Positions 1-9,505 of a stretch of DNA of 64,000 nucleotides are shown here, in pieces (the stretch's first letter is position 1; each line of letters begins with the position of its first letter). A program made the translations under genes and the position numbers. This stretch comes from Chitinophaga ginsengisegetis (GTDB lineage Bacteria > Bacteroidota > Bacteroidia > Chitinophagales > Chitinophagaceae). The notes beneath the pieces were generated by a model. That model saw only the letters and a list, made by a program, of their open reading frames with translations, did no database searches and was not told the DNA's origin. Where the stretch lies: positions 744,001 to 808,000 of the forward strand of contig NZ_FUZZ01000003.1 in assembly GCF_900168065.1 (NCBI RefSeq). The letters run 5' to 3'.

Positions 1-225
1 CTGGCTGTCGATGGCGGTACCTCTAAAATGCCAGCTGCCGGGATCTCCGTAAGCGCCGGGTAAAATTTCCAGGGTGTCCTGTTCGAATGTTTGGTAAAGA
101 TTAATCAGGGAACTTATATCAGGGGAGATAGTATCACGTACGGCAGTAACCGTTATATTTTGTTGGCGGGTAATACCTATGCAGGCAGAAAGGAAAAGCA
201 ACAGCAGAAAAGGCAGATATTTCAT
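1..225 (-). CDS. Lipoprotein, N-terminal fragment (runs off window)
   Basis: The first 75 codons of a minus-strand gene are present; the rest lies outside the window. The start at 225 opens a signal peptide with a leucine-rich core and a lipobox (LSAC, Cys at residue 15), so the product should be a secreted lipoprotein. Beyond the lipobox I recognise no family. It starts just after the terminator of the GH31 gene, so it is probably a separate transcription unit from the glucan locus. The function is unknown. Confidence 0.6.
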   Translation of the reverse strand, partial: MKYLPFLLLLFLSACIGITRQQNITVTAVRDTISPDISSLINLYQTFEQDTLEILPGAYGDPGSWHFRGTAIDSQ

Positions 226-232
226 GCCCAAA

Positions 233-264
233 TATAAAGAAGACCCCCCGGAAAATCCAGGAGG
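233..264 (-). terminator. Rho-independent terminator of the GH31 gene
   Basis: Read on the minus strand, a 9-bp stem (CCUCCUGGA with UCCGGGGGG, two G-U pairs) and a 3-nt loop are followed by a U-rich tail. It lies 13 bases past the GH31 stop codon and closes the SusC/SusD/GH31 unit. Confidence 0.65.
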
Positions 265-276
265 CCGTTCTTATTA

Positions 277-2736
277 TTACAAATCCACGTTAATTAGCTG
301 ATTACCATTATCAAAGGTTGCCTGCTGTACAGTGCAACGCTCTGCGGGAATCGAGGATCCTTGCGGATCAAAGCGTGATATAGGTGAAAGGAAAGAATAA
401 CCAGTTGACACTAATGATAGCGGACTACCATTAACGGTTACACTTTTTTGGTCCCCAAATCCGTGGAGTAATAATTTAATGTGATGAAATTTGGATGCAT
501 AACTACCACTTGCTTTTTCCAGTGTAATTTTTTTATCAGCAGGATGATAAGCGATAGTCCGTTGATAATACACTCCTTTCTCGTTATCAAAAGTTTCTCC
601 GTCATCTTCATAATAAACAAATGTATTTTGTTTATCACCTTTGTAGATGTGCAGGAAAAGCGTATCTGATGGCTTTTCGGTAGTGTTTTGTATCAACGAT
701 TGCATAGGGATGATACTGCTTTCTTTTACATATACCGGCAGCGTTTTTATATTCAGTGGTGTAATTACTTCCTGCTTACCGGCAGTGATGGTATCATTAT
801 AAAGATTATACCATTTTCCTTCAGGGAAATAGATGGAACCGAATTCCTTAGTGCTCTCGAAAGGAGCTATCATAAAAGCATTGCCATAACCATACTGGTT
901 CTGGAAGCGGGTATCGTACACATTGGCGTCAAAGGTATTGGTGAGCGCCAGGGTACGCATAACGGGCATGCCTGTACGTGTAGCTTCGTACATGGAGCTG
1001 TAGAGATAAGGAAGCAAACGGTAACGGAGGTTTACATAGTTGCGGGAAATTTCCAGCACCTCTTCTCCATATGCCCACGGCTCAGACGACTTGGTATTTA
1101 CGCCTGTGTGATTGCGATAATAAGGAATGAATGCGCCGATCTGCATCCAGCGGGCATACAAACTCACGGTAGGATTCCCGGTAAAACCGCCGATGTCCAT
1201 ACCGGAGAAAGGCATACCGCTAACACCCAAACTGTTCATCAGGCGAACGCCCAGCAGCATATGATCTTCCTCCGCCCGGTTGTCGCCGGTCCAGATGGCA
1301 CTGTAGCGTTGCGAGCCGGCATAAGCGGCCCTGGTTAGCAGGAACGGACGTTTCTTTAATTCCTCCCTGGAGCCTTCATAGCTGGCCCGCACCATTTCAA
1401 GGCCGTATACATTGTGCGCCTGCTGATGGGTTACCGGGCTACCTTCGTAATCAAAGATCACGTTGTTAGGCATCTTTTGCCCCCAGGTGGCAATTTCATT
1501 CATATCGTTCCATATACCGCGCACACCGTCGCGCATATACGATTTTACCTGTCCTTTCCACCAGTTGCGGCCTTTTACACTGGTAAAGTCCGGGAAGTGG
1601 CACCAGCCGGGCCATACCTGGCCGGTATAGTTTTGTCCGTCGCTATATTTGATGAAGATGTTTTCTTTTTTTCCACTTTCGTAAGCGGCATAGCCCTCTT
1701 CTACTTTTATGCCGGGGTCTACGATCACTGTAATTTTGAATCCTATATCATTCAGTTGTTTGCTGAGTTGTTGGGGATTGGGAAAACGGTCTTTGTTCCA
1801 GGTAAACAGTTTATAGGCGTCCATGTAATGGATGTCGAGTGTAATACCGTCTGCAGGAATCTTTTTCTCCCGCAGGGTTTGCGCTATGCGTAATACTTCT
1901 GTGTCGGGGTAATAGCTGTAGCGGTTTTGCTGGTATCCGAGGCTCCACAGCGGCGGCATAGGCATGCGGCCGGTGAGGTTGGTGTAGGAGGTAATGATAT
2001 CTGCCATCTGAGGGTGATAGATGAAATAATAATTCATCTCTCCTCCTCTTGCGCCAAAAGAAGAAAAACGGTTATTGCTGGCGCCGAAGTTAAAATCGCT
2101 CTGGAAGGTATTATCGAAGAAGATACCGTAGTTAATATGATGATGTATGCCTACGTAAAACGGTATGGTGGCATATATGGGGTCCTGGTTGGCCGCGTAG
2201 CCAAACTTATCGGAGTTCCAGTTCGTATAGCCTTCACCTTTACGGTCGAGATTACCTGTTTTTTCACCCAGGCCAATAAACCGCTCTCCTTCCTGCATTT
2301 TCTTGTAGGTTGTTACTTCATCGCCGATCCAGGAAGTGGTTAATCCATCCTCATCCTCATTGATCACTTCTCCCGAAGGGGTAAGAAAACGGATGGCAAA
2401 CGGATTTTTGGAAATGCGCAGTTGCAGGGAATCTGTAGTTATATTGATTTCATTGTTATTTTGGGTAGTCTGTAACCGGGTGGTGGCGGGTTTGGCAAAC
2501 ACGGCATAAGAAAAATCTGCGGCAAGCGGATGCTGATCCATTCTTACACGGATCACGGATGGGCTGTACACGGTGATTTCCGCGAATGCATTTTCTGCAC
2601 TGATTTTTATCTGTTGCCCTGAGATGCTGACCGTATTTATTTTACCGATCTTTTTTACCTGGTTTTGTGCCTGGGCCGACAGGCAGGAAACCAGTAAAAT
2701 CCATCCTGAGCGCCTTAGCAGAGCTTTTGTATACAT
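277..2736 (-). CDS. GH31 family alpha-glucosidase (secreted)
   Basis: A glycoside hydrolase of family 31, expected to release glucose from the non-reducing end of alpha-glucans or maltooligosaccharides, probably in the periplasm. From the start at 2736 it has 819 residues, a signal peptide ending near AQAQ, and then the GH31 N-terminal beta domain and barrel. The nucleophile signature WNDMNE is at about 409-414 (Asp 411) and the acid/base region TGDN at about 482-485. An open frame extends 14 codons upstream, but the ATG at 2736 directly starts the signal peptide, so I prefer it. It is the last gene of the SusC-SusD-GH31 unit. An alpha-xylosidase role is possible because GH31 is polyspecific; the SusR-like regulator next door favours a starch-type substrate. 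Confidence 0.88.
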   Translation of the reverse strand: MYTKALLRRSGWILLVSCLSAQAQNQVKKIGKINTVSISGQQIKISAENAFAEITVYSPSVIRVRMDQHPLAADFSYAVFAKPATTRLQTTQNNNEINITTDSLQLRISKNPFAIRFLTPSGEVINEDEDGLTTSWIGDEVTTYKKMQEGERFIGLGEKTGNLDRKGEGYTNWNSDKFGYAANQDPIYATIPFYVGIHHHINYGIFFDNTFQSDFNFGASNNRFSSFGARGGEMNYYFIYHPQMADIITSYTNLTGRMPMPPLWSLGYQQNRYSYYPDTEVLRIAQTLREKKIPADGITLDIHYMDAYKLFTWNKDRFPNPQQLSKQLNDIGFKITVIVDPGIKVEEGYAAYESGKKENIFIKYSDGQNYTGQVWPGWCHFPDFTSVKGRNWWKGQVKSYMRDGVRGIWNDMNEIATWGQKMPNNVIFDYEGSPVTHQQAHNVYGLEMVRASYEGSREELKKRPFLLTRAAYAGSQRYSAIWTGDNRAEEDHMLLGVRLMNSLGVSGMPFSGMDIGGFTGNPTVSLYARWMQIGAFIPYYRNHTGVNTKSSEPWAYGEEVLEISRNYVNLRYRLLPYLYSSMYEATRTGMPVMRTLALTNTFDANVYDTRFQNQYGYGNAFMIAPFESTKEFGSIYFPEGKWYNLYNDTITAGKQEVITPLNIKTLPVYVKESSIIPMQSLIQNTTEKPSDTLFLHIYKGDKQNTFVYYEDDGETFDNEKGVYYQRTIAYHPADKKITLEKASGSYASKFHHIKLLLHGFGDQKSVTVNGSPLSLVSTGYSFLSPISRFDPQGSSIPAERCTVQQATFDNGNQLINVDL

Positions 2737-2831
2737 AAGAATGATTGAATTGCTACGCAAAAAACTCCCCTGTCGCATTAGCTGTGTAATGCGTAACAGA
2801 TATGAAATATAGTTTGGGAGAAGGTTTTGCT

Positions 2832-2861
2832 GCGGGGCAGGACTTATCCGGTCCTGCCCGC
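2832..2861 (-). other. Stable stem-loop between susD-like and GH31 genes
   Basis: An 11-bp GC-rich stem with one bulged base (GCGGGCAGGAC against GTCCTGCCCCGC on the minus strand) and a short loop sits in the 141-bp gap after the SusD stop. No U-run follows, so it looks less like a terminator than an mRNA-stabilising or processing hairpin. Such a hairpin could set the SusCD to GH31 ratio. Confidence 0.6.
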
Positions 2862-2877
2862 AACAAAAGAATAATTA

Positions 2878-4416
2878 TTAGTAACCCGGGTTTTGTACAA
2901 GGTTTTTATTTACAGCGAGATCACTGGTTGGAATCGGGAACAGCAGGTATTTTGGATCGCTTGCAGTTTTCAGCTGCCATGCGTCCAGGTATTTACCAAA
3001 GCGGATCAGATCCATTCTTCTCCAGCCTTCCCAATATAATTCACGGCCTCTTTCAGCAAGCATTTTGGTGAGGTCAAGGCTGGTGAATGGAGTAGCGCCG
3101 CGTTTCAAACGCAGGTCGTTTACAATCACGAGTGCCGCTGCCGCATTGCCTGTTCTGAGCAGCGCTTCTGCTTTCATCAGCACTGCATCTGCATAACGGA
3201 AAAATACGAAGTCGTTGGTAGCATTGCTGCCGCTGGAACCCATATCAGGAGGATATTTCACTACCCTGATACCAGACATTTCCACTTGCGTACCGGTGGC
3301 TCTCAGTTCTACTTCGCGGGTGAAGATAAGCGGGCGGTTGCTTCTGTCCAGGATCTTATTACCGTTCTGGTCGTATTGCTGGCCCAAAAGGAAACCTACT
3401 TTCAAACCGGAAACATTGGTAACACCTGGATAGTCGCCGCCTCTGCGGGTATCTGTTGCTTCAAATGAATCATAGAAATCAGACAAAGTGGTGAAGCCAT
3501 TCCATCCGCTGGGGTTCTGGCTATAGTGCAGGGTACACATCCAACGGCAGTATACGTTGTTGCCGTTACGGTTGTTACTGACACCGGGGCCGTTCAGTTG
3601 GGTAAAGATATTTTCGGTGGACTTCGCATCGTTATCCCTTGCGAAAGTGTCGAAATATTTCGGCTGAAGGCTATAGCCACTGGCTGTTATCTGATCTGCC
3701 AGGGCAATCACTTTCTGCATGTCAGCGGCATCGAAAGTGGGTGCTTTTCTGTTCAGGAAAGCGCCTTTATTCAGATATATTTTCATCAGCAGGAAGCGGG
3801 CCGCATCCTGGTTGGCTACATAAGCATCCTTGGCGGTAACTCTATCCGGCAGGTTAGGCAGTATGGCATTCAGTTCAGAAATAATGAAGTCCAGACCTTC
3901 TGCTGCCTTATACACCTTTGGTGCTTCCAGCAGGTTTTCGCCCGGGCTACGGAAGGGAACCTGGCCGTATAGGTCAATCACCGCAAACATAGAGAAGGCA
4001 CGCAGAAAACGTGCTTCCGCCTCTTGTCTTGGCGTAGGGCGGAAATTTAATACGTTGGTAGCGCTGAACTGTTCGAGCAAGAGGGCGCTGAAGGTATTCT
4101 GAATATGTGAATGGTCTGGTGTCCACTGGTGTTGGTGAAGGGCGCGCCATACACCATTATCATCCCAGTCGCCGCCACGTGTGGGTCCGAGCGCTTCGTC
4201 GGTACTGATTTCACACATGCCCCAGGTCTGCGAAAAATCCTGGTAGGCATTCTGCAGGTTATCATAAGCGGATCCCAGCAACTGGGAGGCTTTGATCAGT
4301 GAATCGGCCTGTTGCTGATTCAGGTTACTTCCCAGGTCTTCATTCAGACTGCAGGCTGTAAAGCCAACGCTGCAGGCAATTACCAATGCTGTTTTAATTA
4401 TATGTTGAGTCGTCAT
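2878..4416 (-). CDS. SusD/RagB-family glycan-binding lipoprotein
   Basis: The outer-membrane surface lipoprotein that captures glycans and acts as the lid on its SusC partner. It has 512 residues, with a signal peptide and lipobox ending GFTAC (Cys at about 22). An N-terminal SusD-like helical TPR region is followed by the conserved C-terminal part, including the WEGWRRMDLIRFGKY stretch and PIPTSDLAVN near the end, typical of RagB/SusD. It lies 23 bp behind the SusC gene and is certainly co-transcribed with it. The substrate is not readable from sequence alone; the neighbouring GH31 enzyme and SusR-type regulator suggest alpha-glucan. Confidence 0.93.
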   Translation of the reverse strand: MTTQHIIKTALVIACSVGFTACSLNEDLGSNLNQQQADSLIKASQLLGSAYDNLQNAYQDFSQTWGMCEISTDEALGPTRGGDWDDNGVWRALHQHQWTPDHSHIQNTFSALLLEQFSATNVLNFRPTPRQEAEARFLRAFSMFAVIDLYGQVPFRSPGENLLEAPKVYKAAEGLDFIISELNAILPNLPDRVTAKDAYVANQDAARFLLMKIYLNKGAFLNRKAPTFDAADMQKVIALADQITASGYSLQPKYFDTFARDNDAKSTENIFTQLNGPGVSNNRNGNNVYCRWMCTLHYSQNPSGWNGFTTLSDFYDSFEATDTRRGGDYPGVTNVSGLKVGFLLGQQYDQNGNKILDRSNRPLIFTREVELRATGTQVEMSGIRVVKYPPDMGSSGSNATNDFVFFRYADAVLMKAEALLRTGNAAAALVIVNDLRLKRGATPFTSLDLTKMLAERGRELYWEGWRRMDLIRFGKYLDAWQLKTASDPKYLLFPIPTSDLAVNKNLVQNPGY

Positions 4417-4439
4417 TGTGGTCTTTTTTTAGAAGTAGA

Positions 4440-7391
4440 TTATAAGGTAAACTGTACACCAAGCATAAAGGTTCTTGCAGTTGGGTATGGAGAATACTCG
4501 ATACCAAAGGAGCTTACACCGTTTATGTTTTTATCAGTATTTACTTCCGGATCAAATCCAGTATACTTTGTAATTACGAACAGGTTCTGACCGGTTACGG
4601 ATACGGCAGCAGCTCTGAATACTTTACCTACCGGGCCTAAGTTGTAGGAGATGGTGAGGTTATCCAGTTTCAGGAAGTTGCCGTTTTCCAGGTAGCGGGA
4701 AGAAGCGGCCGGAGAGTTAGTTTGTGCTTCTCCGTTACCTACCAGTGCTTTCGCAATGTTCCTGGAGCCCAGGTTACCGATTGGTAATACGGTGTTGGCG
4801 GTGTTGTTATACACCTGGAAACCAAAGGCGCCGTGTGAGCTGGCAGACAGGCTCCATTTTTTATAGGCTACTTCTGTATTGATACCCAGTAATACTTTTG
4901 GATTCGGGTTAGTCATGTAATAAAGGGTGTTACCGTTATCGGAGTAAATGCTCACGCCTTTATCATCGAAGCCTTCAAATCTGCGGAGATAGAAAGTATT
5001 TAACGGATAACCATTAGCCAGGCGCTGTGAGGTTACGCCGGACACGCCCTGTCCGTCGATAGAACCGGTATTAACAGTTGGACCGGAATAACCCGACATT
5101 TCGTTTTTCAGCCAGGTAGCATTTACGCCCAGGTTCCATAACCAGCTTTTAGACTGAATGATATTTCCTTTAAGCGACAGTTCCACACCGGTATTCATTA
5201 CTTTACCCGGTAAATTGATCCAGTAGCTGGAGGCCGGCGCCGGTTGAATAGCCGGGAAGCTGAACAACAGGTTGGTGGTGTTTTTCAGGAAGTAATCCAC
5301 GGTACCGCTGATCCTTCCTTTGAGGAATCCGAAATCCACACCAACGTTCAGTTGTTTGGATTCTTCCCATTTCAGGTCCGGATTTGGTACGTTGATCAGG
5401 CTGGCTTTCCCGCCGGTAGTTAAACCGTACTGGGCTTGTGCTGCACCGGCAGGAAATTCCTGGTTACCGGTAATACCATAACCGGCCCTTAATCCGAGGT
5501 TGCTGAAGAAGGTGTTATCCTTCATGAATCCTTCGTTGGAAATATTCCATTTGGCGGCAAAGGAAGGGAAGTAACCATAACGGTTGTTGGCGCCGAATTT
5601 ACTGGAACCATCAGCCCTCATTGTAGCGGTGAGGATATATTTTTCTTTTGCATTTATAGTTACCCTGCCAAAGAAAGATTGCAGCTCAGAGCTTGGATTA
5701 CGGAAAGAGTTCATATTGGTATTCACCTGGTCAGGTGTCTGGAGGATGTCTGTGTAATCTACCGCATTGGTAGGAAACCCTCTGGCGCCGAGGCCCACAC
5801 CGGAGTAGGCAAATTTCTGGTATTCATACCCTACCATTGCGCCCAGGTTCCAGCCAGTGGAGAACTCTTTGGTATAGCTCAGGGTATTATTGAATAATTG
5901 AGTAGTCAGTTCTGCCGTATTATATGCGGCAATACCTTGACCCAATATCTGGTCGATGTTAATGGAAGAATCGAGAGAAGCCCTTCTTTGTCCTACCTGG
6001 TGATTTACGCTGTACATCATGCGGTATTCCCAGTTGTCATTGAATTTGAAGTACGGGGAAATGCTTGCCAGTATATAGCTGATGTTAGCTTTATCGTTAT
6101 AACCCTGCGACATGTTCATGGGGTTGATCGCCTGGTTTTTAGCGAGGATGTTCAGTGATCCGTCCGGTTTGGTCAGCGGTAAGGTTGGATTCCACTGCAG
6201 TGCCTGGCCGATCAAACTTCCGGTGAAACCGGCATTGTTGGAAATAGGCGCTAACTGTTCGCTGGTTTGTGCCGCCATGATGCCATAATCGATTCCCAGT
6301 TGTTTGCTTTCCAGGAATTTGTTCTGGCCACTAAGGGTGGCGGTGTATTTCTTCATGCCTGTTTTCTTCACAATACCCTGCTGGTCCTGTAAACCAAAGG
6401 ATGCCCTGTAGCGGCCGGTTTCACTTCCACCACTCATCGCCACCTGTACATTTTGGGTAACACCGGTTCTGAGGATAGAGCCAAGTCCGTCGGCGCTGCC
6501 GCCGCCGTCACCGGAAAGATTGTATTCCTTTAAAGCAGCACGGTATTCATCGGCATTGAGTACATCAAGCTTTCTCATGATGTTACTCATACCCACGGAA
6601 TAGTTTACATCTACTACGGTAGGACCGGCTACTCCTTTTTTGGTATTGATGATGATTACACCGTTTGAACCACGGGAACCATAGATAGCGGTGGCAGAAG
6701 CATCTTTCAGTACTTCCATAGTGGCAATATCATTGCTGTTGATAAAGTTGAGTGGGTTGGCGTCCGGTGTTTGTCCCAATCCCGTGAGGCTCAGGGAAGG
6801 ACGCGCCACACGGCCATCCAGGGGAACTCCATCTACCACATAAAGGGGTTGGTTGCCGGTACGGACAGAAGACACACCCCTGATCCTTACCGTGGCGGAG
6901 GCGCCGGGAGCACCGTTGTTATTCAGTATCATCAATCCGGATACTTTACCCTGGATCAGCTGATCAGGGGCGGAAGTGATACCCTTATTAAAATCGGCGG
7001 CTTTCACCTGGGCAATAGCGCCGGTAATGTCCTTTTTACGGGTGGTACCATAACCTACTACCACCACATCCGTGAGGGTCGTATTTTCCTGTGCCAGCTG
7101 TACGTTTACGGCTGTTTTGCCCGCAATGCTCACTTCCTGGGAAGTATATCCTATAAAAGTGATGATCAGTGCAGAAGCTTCAGGAGGTACTGTTACTTTA
7201 AAAACCCCATCGGCATCAGCGGAAGTTCCGCTTTTAGTACCCTTTACCTGAACAGTAGCGCCTGGGATAGCAACGCCGTTCCTGTCAGTGATCTTGCCGG
7301 TAATGGTCTTGTTTTGTGCGGCTACAATACCTTGTATTGCCAAAAGCAATGTGCACAAAAAAAGATTCTTGATGGATCTTGTTTTAAACAT
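4440..7391 (-). CDS. SusC/RagA-family TonB-dependent outer-membrane transporter
   Basis: An outer-membrane, TonB-driven importer for oligosaccharides. It has 983 residues: signal peptide (to about VAAQ), carboxypeptidase-regulatory-like domain (about 28-110) with the usual GVAIPGATVQVKG opening, plug domain beginning near DVVVVGYGTTRKKDITGAI and containing VRIRG and DVLKDASATAIYG-type motifs, and a C-terminal beta-barrel ending in a beta strand (MLGVQFTL). It starts the SusC-SusD-GH31 unit and is followed after 23 bp by SusD. A long leader upstream holds candidate regulatory sites. The length is normal for SusC of starch-type loci. Confidence 0.95.
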   Translation of the reverse strand: MFKTRSIKNLFLCTLLLAIQGIVAAQNKTITGKITDRNGVAIPGATVQVKGTKSGTSADADGVFKVTVPPEASALIITFIGYTSQEVSIAGKTAVNVQLAQENTTLTDVVVVGYGTTRKKDITGAIAQVKAADFNKGITSAPDQLIQGKVSGLMILNNNGAPGASATVRIRGVSSVRTGNQPLYVVDGVPLDGRVARPSLSLTGLGQTPDANPLNFINSNDIATMEVLKDASATAIYGSRGSNGVIIINTKKGVAGPTVVDVNYSVGMSNIMRKLDVLNADEYRAALKEYNLSGDGGGSADGLGSILRTGVTQNVQVAMSGGSETGRYRASFGLQDQQGIVKKTGMKKYTATLSGQNKFLESKQLGIDYGIMAAQTSEQLAPISNNAGFTGSLIGQALQWNPTLPLTKPDGSLNILAKNQAINPMNMSQGYNDKANISYILASISPYFKFNDNWEYRMMYSVNHQVGQRRASLDSSINIDQILGQGIAAYNTAELTTQLFNNTLSYTKEFSTGWNLGAMVGYEYQKFAYSGVGLGARGFPTNAVDYTDILQTPDQVNTNMNSFRNPSSELQSFFGRVTINAKEKYILTATMRADGSSKFGANNRYGYFPSFAAKWNISNEGFMKDNTFFSNLGLRAGYGITGNQEFPAGAAQAQYGLTTGGKASLINVPNPDLKWEESKQLNVGVDFGFLKGRISGTVDYFLKNTTNLLFSFPAIQPAPASSYWINLPGKVMNTGVELSLKGNIIQSKSWLWNLGVNATWLKNEMSGYSGPTVNTGSIDGQGVSGVTSQRLANGYPLNTFYLRRFEGFDDKGVSIYSDNGNTLYYMTNPNPKVLLGINTEVAYKKWSLSASSHGAFGFQVYNNTANTVLPIGNLGSRNIAKALVGNGEAQTNSPAASSRYLENGNFLKLDNLTISYNLGPVGKVFRAAAVSVTGQNLFVITKYTGFDPEVNTDKNINGVSSFGIEYSPYPTARTFMLGVQFTL

Positions 7392-7781
7392 AAAGTGGAT
7401 TTTTTAAGCAGTCACGTAATACTGCTTCCGTGGATTAAATGTTTTTCAGTGAAATTTTAATAATGGAAATAAGGCGTTGTCTGCGGGGATGTCCCGCAAT
7501 TTGTCAACGTGGATAATGTTTGTCTTTTTGAATCGACCCTGGTCGTTCCGTCTTCTTTAGTGGTTTTTAGTTCTCTAGTTAGAATTTAGAATTTGGTATT
7601 TATCATTCTACTGATTCAAAGTAAAAAATCAATCAGCAGGGTAACAAGTTTTACAGTTAAAATATAGAAAATAAAGCCGAATAATCCAAAATTATATCTT
7701 GGATGATATTGATAACCAGCTAGTTATTATTGTATATAAATATTTTATATATTAATGTTGTGAGACAGTTTTTCCCGCTTT
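7392..7781 (-). promoter_or_regulatory. SusC operon upstream region
   Basis: These 390 bases separate the SusC start from the SusR-like stop and hold no gene. On the minus strand I see an exact -7 match TAATTTTG (7687-7694) lying inside an inverted repeat ATCCAA-N9-TTGGAT (7684-7704). There is a weaker TACTTTG with a TTG 21 bp upstream near 7617. A small hairpin (GCGGG/CCCGC, 7483-7497) lies in the leader. The SusR-like protein is the obvious candidate to bind here, but no site is proven. Confidence 0.4.
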
Positions 7782-9383
7782 TTACAGGGCTTTAATGTTC
7801 ATAATATGGGCTTCGAACTCTTCGCTTGGGATCAGCGCGCGCTTTTTGATCCTGGTTTTATAGGCGTAGATAGTATTCACGGAGTACTCCAGGATACGGG
7901 CAATTTTTTCGTTGTCGTTGATACCGATACGGATCAGGGCGAAAATCCGGATGTCTGTATTCAGCAGTTCATTTTCTTTCAGGATCACCTGGTTCTCTTT
8001 ATCAAAAAGTGCATTGAACTCAGCCACAAAGTGTGGAAATATTTTAAGGAATACCCGGTCGAAGCTGGTAAAAAGTTCTTCCCTCTCCTGCCTGATATTG
8101 ATATTATTTACAAGAAATTTTAGCTCTGCAGGCTTATTGGCAGTTAATTTCTGCTCCAGGTTCTGTTTTAGCTTTTCTATTTTACCGATATAGGAAGCAT
8201 TGATATTAAAGCAATACCCCACATACTCCTCTTTAATTTTATTGGCTTCCAGTAACTGGTTGTTGATTTCCTGTTGTTTAAGATTGGCTGCGGTAATAAT
8301 GCGCTGCGCGGCTTTTAATTTTTGTACCTGCCGGAATACAGTGATGGCCAGTATCACCAGCGCCACCAGTAATAAGGTTACAATAGCGGCATAAATCAGC
8401 AGCGATCTGGTTCTTTCTTCTGCGGTATTGATCCGTTCGTGCTCAATAATTGGTAAAATACTACTTACCATTACCTTTCTTTGCCGGGCGCCATAAAAAA
8501 CGGCTTCCGAAATAGCCCGCTCAATACAATGGGATGCATTCTTTACATCGCCCTTTTCAAAAAGCAGGGTGGCCAGGCTGTAGGCGGCCATCGTTTCTTT
8601 CGTGGAAGTCTGCAGATCCGCAATGGCCGACCTGATCATCAAACAAATAGCGGTATCCTTATTGCCGGCAGCATCATAAATAGACCCAAGTGTGCAGGCT
8701 AATATAGCCAATTGCCGCCCTGAAATGTCTGGCTGGTCCAGATCCGGGAAAATGGCCAGCGCTGCCGGAATGTTCCCCAGCTTGAATAGCTGCAAGCCCT
8801 TGTTGTATTTATATGCAACAGAGTTGGGTGTCATCAGGTGAAGGGCAGAATCTACATATGTACTGGCTATTTTAATATAGGTAGGGGTATAATATTTATC
8901 CTGGTTATAATCTGCCAGGTCGAAATACAACCGGCTCTTCATCAGGAAAAACTCCACCCGGATACTGTCCGGGGCTCCGGTGGGATCAATTGTATTAATA
9001 AAAGCTGCGGTTTCGGTAAACATGCCCGACGACAATAAAACATATCCCAGCTTCACCCGGGCGTCCGTTAATAATACCGGGTCATGCAACTGGCCGGCCA
9101 ATACCTGCAGCTGCTGGGCATACGTAAATGCGGAATCAAAGTTGAACACCTTATAAGCATTATATAGCTGTCTGCAAATAAGGTACTGGCGCGCTGGATC
9201 ATTACCGGCGGCCTGCCGGGTGCGTTTTATGCTGTCAATCCCACGGATTTTAAGGGAATCATAAACAGCCGATTTCGCCATCACCTTGTTCAGCTCCTTC
9301 AGAAGACTGTCTGCCGGTGTTTTGCCATAGGCATGTATAGAGAAGAATAAACATAAAATCAGATAGCCCGGAATTCGATTCAT
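7782..9383 (-). CDS. SusR-like membrane-anchored transcriptional regulator
   Basis: Probably senses a starch breakdown product in the periplasm and activates the adjacent SusC/SusD/GH31 unit. It has 533 residues: signal peptide or N-terminal anchor (1-20); a periplasmic TPR-like helical domain beginning with DSLLKELNKVM, typical of the SusR group (DUF6377-type); one membrane segment (about 327-350); a coiled-coil cytoplasmic linker; and a C-terminal LuxR-like helix-turn-helix (about 477-516, INDNEKIARILEYSVNTIYAY). The layout matches Bacteroides SusR, which binds maltose. It is transcribed in the same direction as its target, with a 390-bp gap. The assignment of alpha-glucan as signal is inferred from family and context. 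Confidence 0.8.
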   Translation of the reverse strand: MNRIPGYLILCLFFSIHAYGKTPADSLLKELNKVMAKSAVYDSLKIRGIDSIKRTRQAAGNDPARQYLICRQLYNAYKVFNFDSAFTYAQQLQVLAGQLHDPVLLTDARVKLGYVLLSSGMFTETAAFINTIDPTGAPDSIRVEFFLMKSRLYFDLADYNQDKYYTPTYIKIASTYVDSALHLMTPNSVAYKYNKGLQLFKLGNIPAALAIFPDLDQPDISGRQLAILACTLGSIYDAAGNKDTAICLMIRSAIADLQTSTKETMAAYSLATLLFEKGDVKNASHCIERAISEAVFYGARQRKVMVSSILPIIEHERINTAEERTRSLLIYAAIVTLLLVALVILAITVFRQVQKLKAAQRIITAANLKQQEINNQLLEANKIKEEYVGYCFNINASYIGKIEKLKQNLEQKLTANKPAELKFLVNNINIRQEREELFTSFDRVFLKIFPHFVAEFNALFDKENQVILKENELLNTDIRIFALIRIGINDNEKIARILEYSVNTIYAYKTRIKKRALIPSEEFEAHIMNIKAL

Positions 9384-9444
9384 AATAAGTTAGAATGATA
9401 AAAGGTCACAGGTCACCGCTAAATTTAAGCGACTTTTTTGATAT

Positions 9445-9485
9445 AACGTGAGGAGCCGGTTTATTTTAAACCGGCTCCTCACGTT
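9445..9485. repeat. Perfect 19-bp inverted repeat (hairpin)
   Basis: Arms 9445-9463 and 9467-9485 are perfectly complementary around a 3-base loop, giving a very stable hairpin between the NlpE-like stop and the SusR-like start. It probably ends the NlpE transcript, but on the minus strand no U-run follows; the T-runs lie on the plus strand on both sides. It could also be a transcription barrier or a repeat unit. Confidence 0.7.
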
Positions 9486-9505
9486 CCTTTTATATTCCTT
9501 GAATA

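Noticed and set aside
1927..2343. Long plus-strand frame opposite the GH31 gene
   Set aside because: Antisense shadow of a well-supported glycosidase; similar antisense frames over thiC, dnaN, kdpB and others were also dismissed.
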